Assembly: GCF_024756275.1 (NCBI RefSeq)
Contig: NZ_JANUGQ010000013.1
Span: 62,001-126,000, forward strand
Source: Streptomyces pyxinae
Lineage (GTDB): Bacteria > Actinomycetota > Actinomycetes > Streptomycetales > Streptomycetaceae
Length of the DNA: 64,000 bases
Direction of reading: 5' to 3'
The notes beneath the pieces were generated by a model. It saw only the letters and a program-made list of their open reading frames with translations, did no database searches and was not told the DNA's origin. Positions 17,155 to 24,848 of this stretch are shown in pieces. The first letter of the stretch is position 1. Each line of letters opens with the position of its first letter. Both the position numbers and the translations under genes were made by a program.

Positions 17155-17553
17155 GTGATCGTCCGCTCCTTCAAGGACATCGAGAACACCGACCGCCATG
17201 TGAAGGCGGCTTCCGGCACCTGGGAGAGCAAGCGCATCGTGCTCGCCAAGGAGAAGGTCGGCTTCTCGCTGCACGAGACCGTCCTCTACGCGGGCACCGA
17301 GACGTCGATGTGGTACGCCAACCACATCGAGGCCGTGCTGTGCGTCGAGGGCGAGGCCGAACTGACCAACGACGAGACGGGCGAGACGCACTGGATCGAG
17401 CCGGGCACCATGTACCTGCTCGACGGCCATGAGCGCCACACCATGCGGCCCAAGACCGACTTCCGGTGCGTCTGCGTCTTCAACCCTCCCGTCACCGGAC
17501 GGGAGGACCACGACGAGAACGGTGTCTACCCGCTGCTGACCGAGGAGGGCTGA
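17155..17553 (+). CDS. ectC: L-ectoine synthase EctC
   Basis: 132-residue cupin that cyclises N4-acetyl-L-2,4-diaminobutyrate to ectoine. Family hallmarks are SFKDIENTDRHV at the start, the cupin core IEAVLCVEGEAEL and the metal-site stretch YLLDGHERHTMRP. GTG start; the purine-rich AGGAAGGGAAA lies about ten bases upstream and overlaps the last unit of the tandem repeat. The next gene ectD starts five bases after the stop. Confidence 0.97.
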   Translation: MIVRSFKDIENTDRHVKAASGTWESKRIVLAKEKVGFSLHETVLYAGTETSMWYANHIEAVLCVEGEAELTNDETGETHWIEPGTMYLLDGHERHTMRPKTDFRCVCVFNPPVTGREDHDENGVYPLLTEEG

Positions 17554-17557
17554 CAGT

Positions 17558-18442
17558 ATGACCGCGACCACGACCACCACCACGACGACCGACCTCTACC
17601 CCACCCGGGGAGCCGCAGAGGTGATGACCCCGCGCCAGGACCCGGTCGTCTGGGGCACGCCGACCCCCGCCCTGCGGTCGTTCGAGCGCGACGGCTTCCT
17701 CGCCGTCGACGAGCTGCTGCCGGAGGACGAGGTCGGGGTCTACCAGGCCGAGCTGAACCGGCTCGTCAACGACCCGGCGATCCGCGCCGACGAGCGCTCC
17801 ATCGTGGAACCGAAGTCGCAGGACGTCCGCTCGGTCTTCGAGGTCCACAGGATCAGCGAGGTCTTCGCGAACCTGGTGCGCGACGAGCGGGTCGTCGGCA
17901 CCGCCCGCGAGATCCTCGGCTCCGACGTGTACGTCCACCAGTCCCGGATCAATGTGAAGCCCGGGTTCGGCGCCTCCGGCTTCTACTGGCACTCGGACTT
18001 CGAGACCTGGCACGCCGAGGACGGGCTGCCCCGGATGCGTACCGTCTCGGTGTCGATCGCGCTCACCGAGAACCACGACACCAACGGCGGACTGATGATC
18101 ATGCCGGGCTCGCACAAGACGTTCCTGGGCTGCGCCGGTGAGACGCCCCGGGACAACTACAAGAAGTCGCTCCAGATGCAGGACGCGGGGACGCCCTCGG
18201 ACGAGGCGCTCACCACGTTCGCGGACGCCCACGGCATCAAGCTCTTCACCGGCAAGGCGGGGTCGGCCACCTGGTTCGACTGCAACGCCATGCACGGCTC
18301 GGGCGACAACATCACGCCGTTCCCGCGCAGCAATGTGTTCATCGTGTTCAACAGCGTGGAGAACACCGCGGTGGAGCCGTTCGCGGCTCCGGTCCGGCGC
18401 CCGGAGTTCATCGGCGCCCGGGAGTTCACCCCGGTGCGGTGA
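17558..18442 (+). CDS. ectD: Ectoine 5-hydroxylase EctD
   Basis: 294-residue Fe(II)/2-oxoglutarate dioxygenase that converts ectoine to 5-hydroxyectoine. The iron ligands are His145 and Asp147 in FYWHSDFETWH and a distal His246 in NAMHGSGDN. The N-terminus has a run of Thr residues (ATTTTTTTT) from an ACC/ACG triplet repeat, which is not conserved and probably disordered. It is translationally close to ectC and followed by a strong terminator shared with the convergent gene. Confidence 0.97.
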   Translation: MTATTTTTTTTDLYPTRGAAEVMTPRQDPVVWGTPTPALRSFERDGFLAVDELLPEDEVGVYQAELNRLVNDPAIRADERSIVEPKSQDVRSVFEVHRISEVFANLVRDERVVGTAREILGSDVYVHQSRINVKPGFGASGFYWHSDFETWHAEDGLPRMRTVSVSIALTENHDTNGGLMIMPGSHKTFLGCAGETPRDNYKKSLQMQDAGTPSDEALTTFADAHGIKLFTGKAGSATWFDCNAMHGSGDNITPFPRSNVFIVFNSVENTAVEPFAAPVRRPEFIGAREFTPVR

Positions 18443-18494
18443 ACCGGGTGAACCGATGAGCCGGTTGCGCGGGCGCACCGCGTACGGGCATGAC

Positions 18495-18534
18495 GGCGGA
18501 GGGCGGGACCGGAGATCCGGTCCCGCCCTCCGCC
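18495..18534 (+). terminator. Bidirectional terminator after ectABCD
   Basis: Perfect 18-bp stem (18495-18512 with 18517-18534) and 4-base AGAT loop between the convergent ends of ectD and the class V aminotransferase gene. Confidence 0.9.
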
Positions 18535-18556
18535 GTGCTCCGGCACCCGCCTCCGG

Positions 18557-19615
18557 TCAGCGGCCGGCGGCGAGCACCTCCAGCGCCCGGTCCACATCGG
18601 CGGCGGAGTTGTAGAGGTGGAAGGAGGCCCGCAGGCCGCCCGCCCGGGCGGAGGTGATCACTCCGGCCCGGAGCAGCTCCGTGTGGCGCTCCGCGAGGCC
18701 CGGTACGGAGACCACGACCGAGCCGTCGGCCGGCACCGGCGGACGGCCGAGGGCGGCGAGCCCCGCCCGGAAGCGGGCGGCCAGCGCGGTGGCATGAGCG
18801 CCGGCGGCGGCCACTCCGACCTCCTCCAGCAGGGCGAGCGACTGCTCGGCGCCGTAGTACGAGAGATAGGCGGGCGCGTCGTCGTAGCGGCGGGCCGAGC
18901 GGGCGAGCCCCGGGATCGGGTCGTACAGACCGGCGTCCGGGTCACCGGCGGCGAACCACCCCGGGTGGTGCGGCGGCAGCGACTCCTGGGCCTCCTCGGT
19001 CACGGTGAGGAAGGAGGCGCCGCGCGGGCACATCAGATACTTGAACCCGGCGGTGACGGTGTAGTCGTACGCGCCCGTCTCCAGCGGCAGCCAGCCCATC
19101 GACTGGGTCAGATCGACCAGCGTCCGGGCGCCATGGGCGCGGGCCGCCGCCCGTATCGCCGCCAGGTCCGCGATCCGCCCGTCCGCCGACTGCACGGAGG
19201 AGAGCGCGACCAGGGCGGTCCCGGGCCGTACGGCGCCGGCCAGCTCCGTCAGCGGGACGAACCGGGTCTTCAGATCGCCACGCGTGGTGAACGGGCTGCT
19301 GAGGGAGACGAAGTCGCCCTCCGGGAGCAGGACTTCGGCGCCGGGTGGGAGAGCGGCGGCGACCAGGCCGACATGGCCGGCGACGGAGGAGCCGAGCGCC
19401 ACCCGGTCCGGGTGCGCTCCGGCGATCCGGCCGAAGGAGGCCCGCACCGCCTCCAGCACCTCGTAACTGCCGGAAGCGCCCGGCCGCCCGGCGGCGAGTT
19501 CCCCGGTGAGCGCCGTGATGGCGGCGACGGCCCTGCGGGGCAGCAGCCCGCACGCGGAGGTGTTCAGATAGGTCTGGGCGGGGGCGAACTCGGCGCCTCC
19601 GAGGCGGGTCTCCAT
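18557..19615 (-). CDS. Class V aminotransferase / cysteine-desulfurase-like protein
   Basis: 352-residue fold type I PLP enzyme. The PLP Lys is Lys192 in TVTAGFKYLMCPRG, and the Asp in TLVDLTQSMGWLPL contacts the pyridine nitrogen. The N-terminal YLNTSACGLLPRRA is typical of kynureninase/isopenicillin-epimerase-like members. There is no active-site Cys loop of a true SufS-type desulfurase, so sulfur transfer is unlikely. Substrate unknown. Convergent with ectD; upstream lies a 234-base spacer with nothing clear in it. Confidence 0.8.
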   Translation of the reverse strand: METRLGGAEFAPAQTYLNTSACGLLPRRAVAAITALTGELAAGRPGASGSYEVLEAVRASFGRIAGAHPDRVALGSSVAGHVGLVAAALPPGAEVLLPEGDFVSLSSPFTTRGDLKTRFVPLTELAGAVRPGTALVALSSVQSADGRIADLAAIRAAARAHGARTLVDLTQSMGWLPLETGAYDYTVTAGFKYLMCPRGASFLTVTEEAQESLPPHHPGWFAAGDPDAGLYDPIPGLARSARRYDDAPAYLSYYGAEQSLALLEEVGVAAAGAHATALAARFRAGLAALGRPPVPADGSVVVSVPGLAERHTELLRAGVITSARAGGLRASFHLYNSAADVDRALEVLAAGR

Positions 19616-19849
19616 GCGCCCAGCCTGCGGGGTTGATCAACTTTCCGTCAACGGCGCGCTCCCCGCCGGTGGGCGGCGGGGAGACCGGTGGGCGGGCGCG
19701 GAGACCGGTGACGGTGGGCCCGTGATGGCTGGGGGAGGCCGGGTGATGGCGGGAGGGGGAGGCGGGTGGTCGGGGCACCCGCCTCCCCGGGTCCGCTGCC
19801 GTGCCCTCGGGGGAGGCCGGCGCGCGGATCGGGGCCACGGCCCGCCGGA

Positions 19850-20059
19850 CTACATCCGGTGGGTGCTGCTCTCCGAGTTCTTGTTCAGCGGCAGGCCGCC
19901 GTCGGTGTTGAGCTCGGTGTCCAGCGTGCTGATCTTGCCGAGCACCGGCAGCTCGGAGAGCTTGTCGCCGAGGTCGGCGGCGTGGGCGTTGGGAGTGATC
20001 AGCGCGGTGACCACACCGGTGGCGAGCGAGGCGAAGGCGGCCATGGTTCGTTTCTTCAT
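19850..20059 (-). CDS. Small secreted protein of unknown function
   Basis: 69 residues with a clear Sec signal: MKKRT, a hydrophobic stretch, then NAHA-ADLG as the probable cleavage site. That leaves a mature peptide of about 42 residues ending SESSTHRM. It has no cysteines and no family I recognise. The start ATG has AGGGGC (GGAGCGTTGAAGGGGC region) just upstream. It is divergent from the PBP gene across 171 bases, so both could be expressed with growth or differentiation. Confidence 0.65.
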   Translation of the reverse strand: MKKRTMAAFASLATGVVTALITPNAHAADLGDKLSELPVLGKISTLDTELNTDGGLPLNKNSESSTHRM

Positions 20060-20230
20060 GCCCCTTCAACGCTCCCGGGGCCACCGGAGTCACGTTCCCC
20101 TCCCGATTCCCTCCCGACGTGCCCGACCGAGCGGCGGACCGTTCACAGCTCGGACACCGACATGAGGATTGTCTGAAAAGTCGATGGTCCTGGAACGAAT
20201 CACCGTTCCCCGTTCGTCTCTCCGTACGGC

Positions 20231-21679
20231 ATGAACAAGACGATCAGAAGAGCCGCCGTCTTCTCCCTGCTGCTCGTCCTGGCCCTGCTGGTGCGGGCAA
20301 CCTGGGTGCAGGCGTATCAGGCGAAGGCGCTCGCGGACGACAAGCGCAACCGGCGCAACATCATGGAGCAGTACGCCCATCCACTGGGCGACATCATCGT
20401 GGCCGGGTCACCGGTCACCGGCTCCGCGGAGACCACCAGCGGCGACCTGCGCTGGAAACGCTCGTACAAGGACGGAAAGCTGTACGCGGCGGTCACCGGG
20501 TTCAGCTCGCAGGCGTTCGGGGCCACCCAGTTGGAGGGCATCTACTCCAAGGTGCTGGACGGGACCGACACCCGGCTCAAGAACCCGCTGGACGTCCTGA
20601 CCGGCAAGTCGACCAAGCCCGGCAACGTCCTGACGACCATCGACCCGGCCGTGCAGAAGGCGGGGTACGAGGCGCTGGGCGACAAGATGGGCGCGGCCGT
20701 GGCGATCGATCCGAAGAGCGGCCGGATCCTCGGCATGGTCAGCACCCCCTCCTACGACCCGTCCGCCATCGCGGGCGACTCGGCCGGCAAGGCGTGGCGG
20801 CAGCTCAACGCCGCCGAGGAGAAGCCGATGGTCAACCGGGCGATCCGGCAGCCGGTGGCCCCCGGGTCCACCTTCAAGCTGGTCGTCGCGGCGGCGGCGC
20901 TGGAGAACAAGCTGTACGGCTCCGTGGACGAGCCCACCGACAGCCCGAACCCGTACACCCTGCCCGGCACCCGCACCCCGCTGAGGAACGAGAGCGCCTC
21001 GGCGCCCTGTGAGAACGCCTCGCTCCGGACCGCGCTCCGGTACTCCTGCAACAACGTCTTCGGCAAGATCGCCGCCGACCTGGGCAAGGAGAAGGTCAAG
21101 GAGATGGCGGAAAAGTTCGGCTTCAACAACGACAAGCAGGACGTGCCGGTACGGGCCTACGCCAGCGTCTACCCGTCCGAGATGGACAAGGCGCAGACCG
21201 CGCTGACCGGCATCGGCCAGTTCGACGTGACGGCCACCCCGTTGCAGATGGCCATGGTGTCGGGTGCCATCGCCAACGACGGAGTGCTCTCGGCGCCGTA
21301 CATGGTCTCCAAGGTGGTGGACGCCAACGGCGACGCCCTGGACTCCTACGGCGATCAGGAGGGCCGGCGGATCATGTCCTCCTCCACCGCCGAGCAGTTG
21401 CGCGGTGCGATGGTGACCGTGGTCGAGGAGGGCACCGGCACCAACGCCCGGATCGACGGCGCCGAGGTCGGCGGCAAGACCGGAACGGCCCAGCGCGGCA
21501 AGAACAACAGCGAGCCCCCGTACGCCTGGTTCACCTCGTACGCCAAGGACCCGGGCAGCGGCAAGGAGGTGGCCGTCGCGGTGATGGTGGAGAACTCCGA
21601 CTCCAAGCGCGGCGAGATCAGCGGCAACGGGCTGGCCGCCCCGGTGGCCAAGAAGATGATGAAGGCGGCGCTCAAGTAG
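20231..21679 (+). CDS. Class B penicillin-binding protein (transpeptidase)
   Basis: 482-residue membrane-anchored transpeptidase. A single N-terminal membrane segment (residues 7-24) is followed by a short dimerisation region and the transpeptidase domain. The catalytic motifs are all present: STFK (Ser213-Lys216), SCN (272-274) and KTG (416-418). It is shorter than vegetative PBP2/FtsI proteins and lacks a glycosyltransferase domain, resembling PbpA-like proteins of actinomycetes that act in septal or spore wall synthesis. ATG start without an obvious Shine-Dalgarno sequence. Confidence 0.9.
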   Translation: MNKTIRRAAVFSLLLVLALLVRATWVQAYQAKALADDKRNRRNIMEQYAHPLGDIIVAGSPVTGSAETTSGDLRWKRSYKDGKLYAAVTGFSSQAFGATQLEGIYSKVLDGTDTRLKNPLDVLTGKSTKPGNVLTTIDPAVQKAGYEALGDKMGAAVAIDPKSGRILGMVSTPSYDPSAIAGDSAGKAWRQLNAAEEKPMVNRAIRQPVAPGSTFKLVVAAAALENKLYGSVDEPTDSPNPYTLPGTRTPLRNESASAPCENASLRTALRYSCNNVFGKIAADLGKEKVKEMAEKFGFNNDKQDVPVRAYASVYPSEMDKAQTALTGIGQFDVTATPLQMAMVSGAIANDGVLSAPYMVSKVVDANGDALDSYGDQEGRRIMSSSTAEQLRGAMVTVVEEGTGTNARIDGAEVGGKTGTAQRGKNNSEPPYAWFTSYAKDPGSGKEVAVAVMVENSDSKRGEISGNGLAAPVAKKMMKAALK

Positions 21680-21692
21680 AGCCGGTTACCCG

Positions 21693-21787
21693 GCCACTCG
21701 CGCGTGCGCCCGGGTGACTCGCGCGTGGACCTGGTCACTTGTGCGTATGCCGTCACTTGCGCGTACGCCTGGTCACTTGCGCGTGCC
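21693..21787 (+). repeat. Degenerate 18-20-bp tandem repeat after the PBP gene
   Basis: About five copies of a unit like GTCACTTGCGCGTACGCCTG. The clearest start at 21734, 21752 and 21772, with two diverged copies upstream. Noncoding as far as I can see. Confidence 0.75.
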
Positions 21788-21884
21788 CGGCGCGGCGGCC
21801 GGCACCCCGGGCGCGGGGGGCCGGCCGCCGCACGGTATGCAGGGGCGGTTGTCTCCGTTGCCCCCGCTCCCTGGAGGAAGTGCC

Positions 21885-22334
21885 GTGCGGCTGCCCCGTC
21901 CCCGTTCCCTGTCCGGCTGGACCATGGCGGTCTTCGGACTGCTCGCCGCGTCGCTGGGCACCGTGGGGCTGGCCGCCCCGGACGCGCTGGTCGCGGTCAT
22001 GGGCCTGGCCCCGATACCCGGCGCCCGGCGCGCGGCGGGCGACCACACCACGATGTTCCTGACCGCCTCCTCGATGGCCGCGCTCAACATGGGTGTCTAC
22101 TACCTGCTGGCGGCGCTGGCCGACTGGCGGCCCTTCTTCCGCTGGACGGTGCCCTTCCGGCTGCTGACCTGCGCCGTCTTCACCAGTGCGGTACTGGTCG
22201 GGCGCGCCCCGGAGGCGCTCCTGGGGGTCGGCGCCTGGGAGGGCCTCGGCGCCGTGGTCACCGGGCTGGCGCTGCGCCACGAGCGGCGCCGCCCGGGCGG
22301 AGGCCCTCTTGACCGGGCCGTTCCCGCTTCCTAG
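21885..22334 (+). CDS. Small integral membrane protein
   Basis: 149 residues with four predicted membrane segments (about residues 11-34, 61-80, 85-105 and 110-127) and a charged C-terminus. GTG at 21885 is preceded by GGAGG at seven bases, a better start than the open frame upstream through the repeats. I recognise no specific family; the pattern resembles DoxX-like or DUF membrane proteins of actinomycetes. No function is assigned. Confidence 0.7.
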   Translation: MRLPRPRSLSGWTMAVFGLLAASLGTVGLAAPDALVAVMGLAPIPGARRAAGDHTTMFLTASSMAALNMGVYYLLAALADWRPFFRWTVPFRLLTCAVFTSAVLVGRAPEALLGVGAWEGLGAVVTGLALRHERRRPGGGPLDRAVPAS

Positions 22335-22388
22335 CCTCGCCGTCGGCCGGGCGTGGCCCATACACGTACCCGCGCCGGTGCCCGTGCA

Positions 22389-22432
22389 CGTACTCGTACT
22401 CGTACGCACTTACTCGTGCACTTACTCGTACG
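22389..22432 (+). repeat. Degenerate ACTCGTAC repeat
   Basis: Short overlapping copies of CGTACTCGTACT/CACTTACTCG between the membrane protein and the oxidoreductase gene. No gene in this stretch. Confidence 0.6.
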
Positions 22433-22508
22433 ACCATCTGCCCGGCTGGCAGCTGACGACTGACGGCCGGCCGTCGTTTGTCCGCGTCCAGATGAGGAGT
22501 TCCCTACC

Positions 22509-23342
22509 GTGCCCATCGAGCCCGCCACCCCCGCCGAGTCCCCCCGTACGGTGCTGCTGACCGGGGCCGCGGGCGGGGTCGGCGCCGTCCTCCGGGAGGC
22601 GCTGCCCGCCCGGGGGTACGCGCTCCGGCTGCTGGACGTCCGGCCGGTGCCGGGTGAACCGGAGGCGATCACCGCCGACCTGGCGGACCGGGAGGCGCTG
22701 CGCGCGGCGGTACGCGGGACGGACGCCATCGTGCATCTGGCGGGCATCTCGCTGGAGGCGTCGTTCGACGCGATCCTGCGGGCCAACATCGAGGGCACGT
22801 ACCGGCTCTACGAGGCGGCGCGGGCGGAAGGCGTGCGCCGGGTGGTCTTCGCCTCCTCCAACCACGCCGTGGGCTTCGTCCCGCGCCCCCGGGCGGGCGA
22901 GGCGCCGATCCCGGTCGCCGCGCCCCGCCGGCCCGACACCTTCTACGGCCTCTCCAAGGGGTTCGGTGAGGACCTGGCCCAGCTCTACTGGGACCTGCAC
23001 GGGATCGAGACGGTCTCGATACGGATCGGCTCCTGCCTCCCGGCCCCCGTCGACGTGCGCCAGCTCTCCCTCTGGCTCAGCCCCGGTGACGCGGGCCGGC
23101 TCTTCCACGCGGCGCTCACCGCGCCGGACGTCGGGCACACGGTGGTGTACGGCTCCTCCGCCAACACCCGGCTCTGGTGGGACCTGTCGAGCGCCCGCGC
23201 CCTCGGCTACGAACCGCTCGACGACTCGGAGCCGTACGCCGCCCGGCTCCTCGCCGAACAGGGCGAACTCTCCGAGACCGACCCGGCCCACACCCGGCTG
23301 GGCGGTGCCTTCACCACCGACCCGCCGAGGTGGCGGGAGTGA
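22509..23342 (+). CDS. NAD-dependent epimerase/dehydratase, uronate dehydrogenase-like
   Basis: 277-residue extended short-chain dehydrogenase. The NAD-binding motif is TGAAGGVG (residues 18-25), and the catalytic YxxxK is YGLSK. The stretches IVHLAGISLEASFDAIL, VVFASSNHAVGF and RIGSCLP, with the late LWWDLSS, closely follow bacterial uronate dehydrogenases, which oxidise glucuronate or galacturonate to the lactone. GTG start with GATGAGGAG upstream at a good distance. No other hexuronate genes are nearby, so the substrate is inferred from family resemblance alone. Confidence 0.75.
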   Translation: MPIEPATPAESPRTVLLTGAAGGVGAVLREALPARGYALRLLDVRPVPGEPEAITADLADREALRAAVRGTDAIVHLAGISLEASFDAILRANIEGTYRLYEAARAEGVRRVVFASSNHAVGFVPRPRAGEAPIPVAAPRRPDTFYGLSKGFGEDLAQLYWDLHGIETVSIRIGSCLPAPVDVRQLSLWLSPGDAGRLFHAALTAPDVGHTVVYGSSANTRLWWDLSSARALGYEPLDDSEPYAARLLAEQGELSETDPAHTRLGGAFTTDPPRWRE

Positions 23343-23458
23343 GCAGGGGGCGGACCGGGGGCCGTTCCCGGGGAGGCGGGCCGGGGCCGTTCGGGGGACG
23401 CGGAACGGGCGGGCGCGGGTAAGGGAACGGCAAAGCGGAGTCGCTCGTTACCCCTGGC

Positions 23459-24715
23459 ATGACCGCAATGACCCCCGGTTCGAACATCCCGCTCAGCGCC
23501 GCGCGGGTGACGGTGGACGTCACCGCACCCGTGCGGCTGGACGTCTCCGGCCTGCTGCTCACCGCCGCCGGCAAGGTGCGCTCCGACGACGACTTCATCT
23601 TCTACAACCAGCCGTCCGGGCCGGGCGTGAGTTACCGTTCCGGCGGCGGTGCCGCACCCGACGCGATCACGGTGGACACCACCGCCGTGCCGGACGGGAT
23701 CGAGAAGATCGTCGTGACCGCGAGCCCGGACGCGGCGGGACAGACCTTCCAGGGCGTCGAGCCCACCGCCACCCTCCGGGACGCCGACAGCGGCGCCGTC
23801 CTCGCCACCTTCACCCCGCCCGGCCTCGGCACCGAGACGGCGCTGGTGGTGGCCGAGGTCTACCGGCGGAACGGCGCCTGGAAGGCCCGCGCGGTGGGCC
23901 AGGGGTACGCCAACGGGCTGGCCGGCATCGCCACCGACTTCGGTGTCTCGGTGGAGGACGAGGCGCCGGCCGCCCCCGCCGCCGCTCCGGCCCCCGCGGC
24001 CCCCGCCCCGGTAAGTTCCGCCCCGGCGGCACCGCCCGCACCGGCGGCCCCGGCTCCGGCCCCGGTGGACCCCCGGGTGAGCACGCCCCCGCCGCCGGCC
24101 GCTCCCCCGGCCCCGGCGCCCGCCGCACCCGGCAGCGGGAAGATCAACCTGGACAAGGGCCGGGTCAGCCTCACCAAGAACCAGACCGTCTCCCTGGTCA
24201 AGGGCGGCCGTCCGCTGCTCTCCCAGGTGAAGATGGGCCTCGGCTGGGAGCCCGCGTTCCGGGGCCGGGACATCGACCTGGACGCCTCGGTGATCGCGTA
24301 CGGACCCCGGCGGGACCACATCGACAGCTGCTACTTCGGCAAGCTGACCATCCTCAACGGCGCGGTGAAGCACTCCGGCGACAATCTGACCGGTGAGGGC
24401 GCGGGCGACGACGAGGTGATCGTGGTCGACCTCGGCCGGCTGCCCGCCGAGGTGACCGGCCTGGTCTTCACGGTGAACTCCTTCTCCGGCCAGAAGTTCA
24501 CCGAGGTGGCCAAGGCGTACTGCCGGCTGCTGGACGCCGCGACCGGCGAGGAGCTGGTCCGCTTCGAGCTGACCGGTGCCGAGCCGCAGACCGGTGTGCT
24601 GATGGCCAAGCTGATCCGGCAGTTCTCCGGCGAGTGGGAGATGACCGCGATGGGCGACTTCGTGAAGTCCCGCACGGTCCGGGGCATGGTGAAGCCGGCC
24701 GCCCAGGCGCTCTGA
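23459..24715 (+). CDS. TerD-family protein with two TerD domains
   Basis: 418 residues. A first TerD domain (about residues 1-175; SDDDFIFYNQPSGPG, VPDGIEKIVVTAS) and a second (about 225-415; DIDLDASVIAYG, GDDEVIVVDLG) are joined by a Pro/Ala-rich linker of about 50 residues. TerD domains bind calcium through acidic residues and occur in tellurite-resistance and stress-linked membrane-associated assemblies. Both copies keep acidic clusters (SDDDF; GAGDDE). The start may be ATG 23459 or 23468. Single gene, with terminator at 24788; no other ter genes are in the window. Confidence 0.85.
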   Translation: MTAMTPGSNIPLSAARVTVDVTAPVRLDVSGLLLTAAGKVRSDDDFIFYNQPSGPGVSYRSGGGAAPDAITVDTTAVPDGIEKIVVTASPDAAGQTFQGVEPTATLRDADSGAVLATFTPPGLGTETALVVAEVYRRNGAWKARAVGQGYANGLAGIATDFGVSVEDEAPAAPAAAPAPAAPAPVSSAPAAPPAPAAPAPAPVDPRVSTPPPPAAPPAPAPAAPGSGKINLDKGRVSLTKNQTVSLVKGGRPLLSQVKMGLGWEPAFRGRDIDLDASVIAYGPRRDHIDSCYFGKLTILNGAVKHSGDNLTGEGAGDDEVIVVDLGRLPAEVTGLVFTVNSFSGQKFTEVAKAYCRLLDAATGEELVRFELTGAEPQTGVLMAKLIRQFSGEWEMTAMGDFVKSRTVRGMVKPAAQAL

Positions 24716-24736
24716 CCGCCGGGGCCAGTCGGTACC

Positions 24737-24803
24737 GGCGGGGCGGCGCCCGGGGTTTCCGGCGGGGCGGCGCCCGGGGTTTCCGGCGGGGCGGCGCCCG
24801 GGG
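24737..24803 (+). repeat. 24-bp tandem repeat copying a terminator arm
   Basis: Units begin at 24737, 24761 and 24785 and read GGCGGGGCGGCGCCCGGGG plus TTTCC. The last unit forms the left arm of the hairpin at 24788-24827, so the terminator arm is present in triplicate. Confidence 0.85.
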
Positions 24804-24827
24804 CCGTACAGCCCCGGGCGCCGCCCC
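24788..24827 (+). terminator. Bidirectional terminator between terD-like and P450 genes
   Basis: Perfect 17-bp stem (24788-24804 with 24811-24827) and 6-base loop between convergent genes. Two further copies of the left arm upstream could form alternative hairpins with the same right arm. Confidence 0.85.
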
Positions 24828-24848
24828 ACCGCGTGCGCCGCCGGTGCC

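Noticed and set aside
20191..20220. SigE-type promoter (GGAAC with TCT) before the PBP gene
   Set aside because: The spacing from AAC to TCT is 20 bases, longer than the expected 16-17, and the match is weak.
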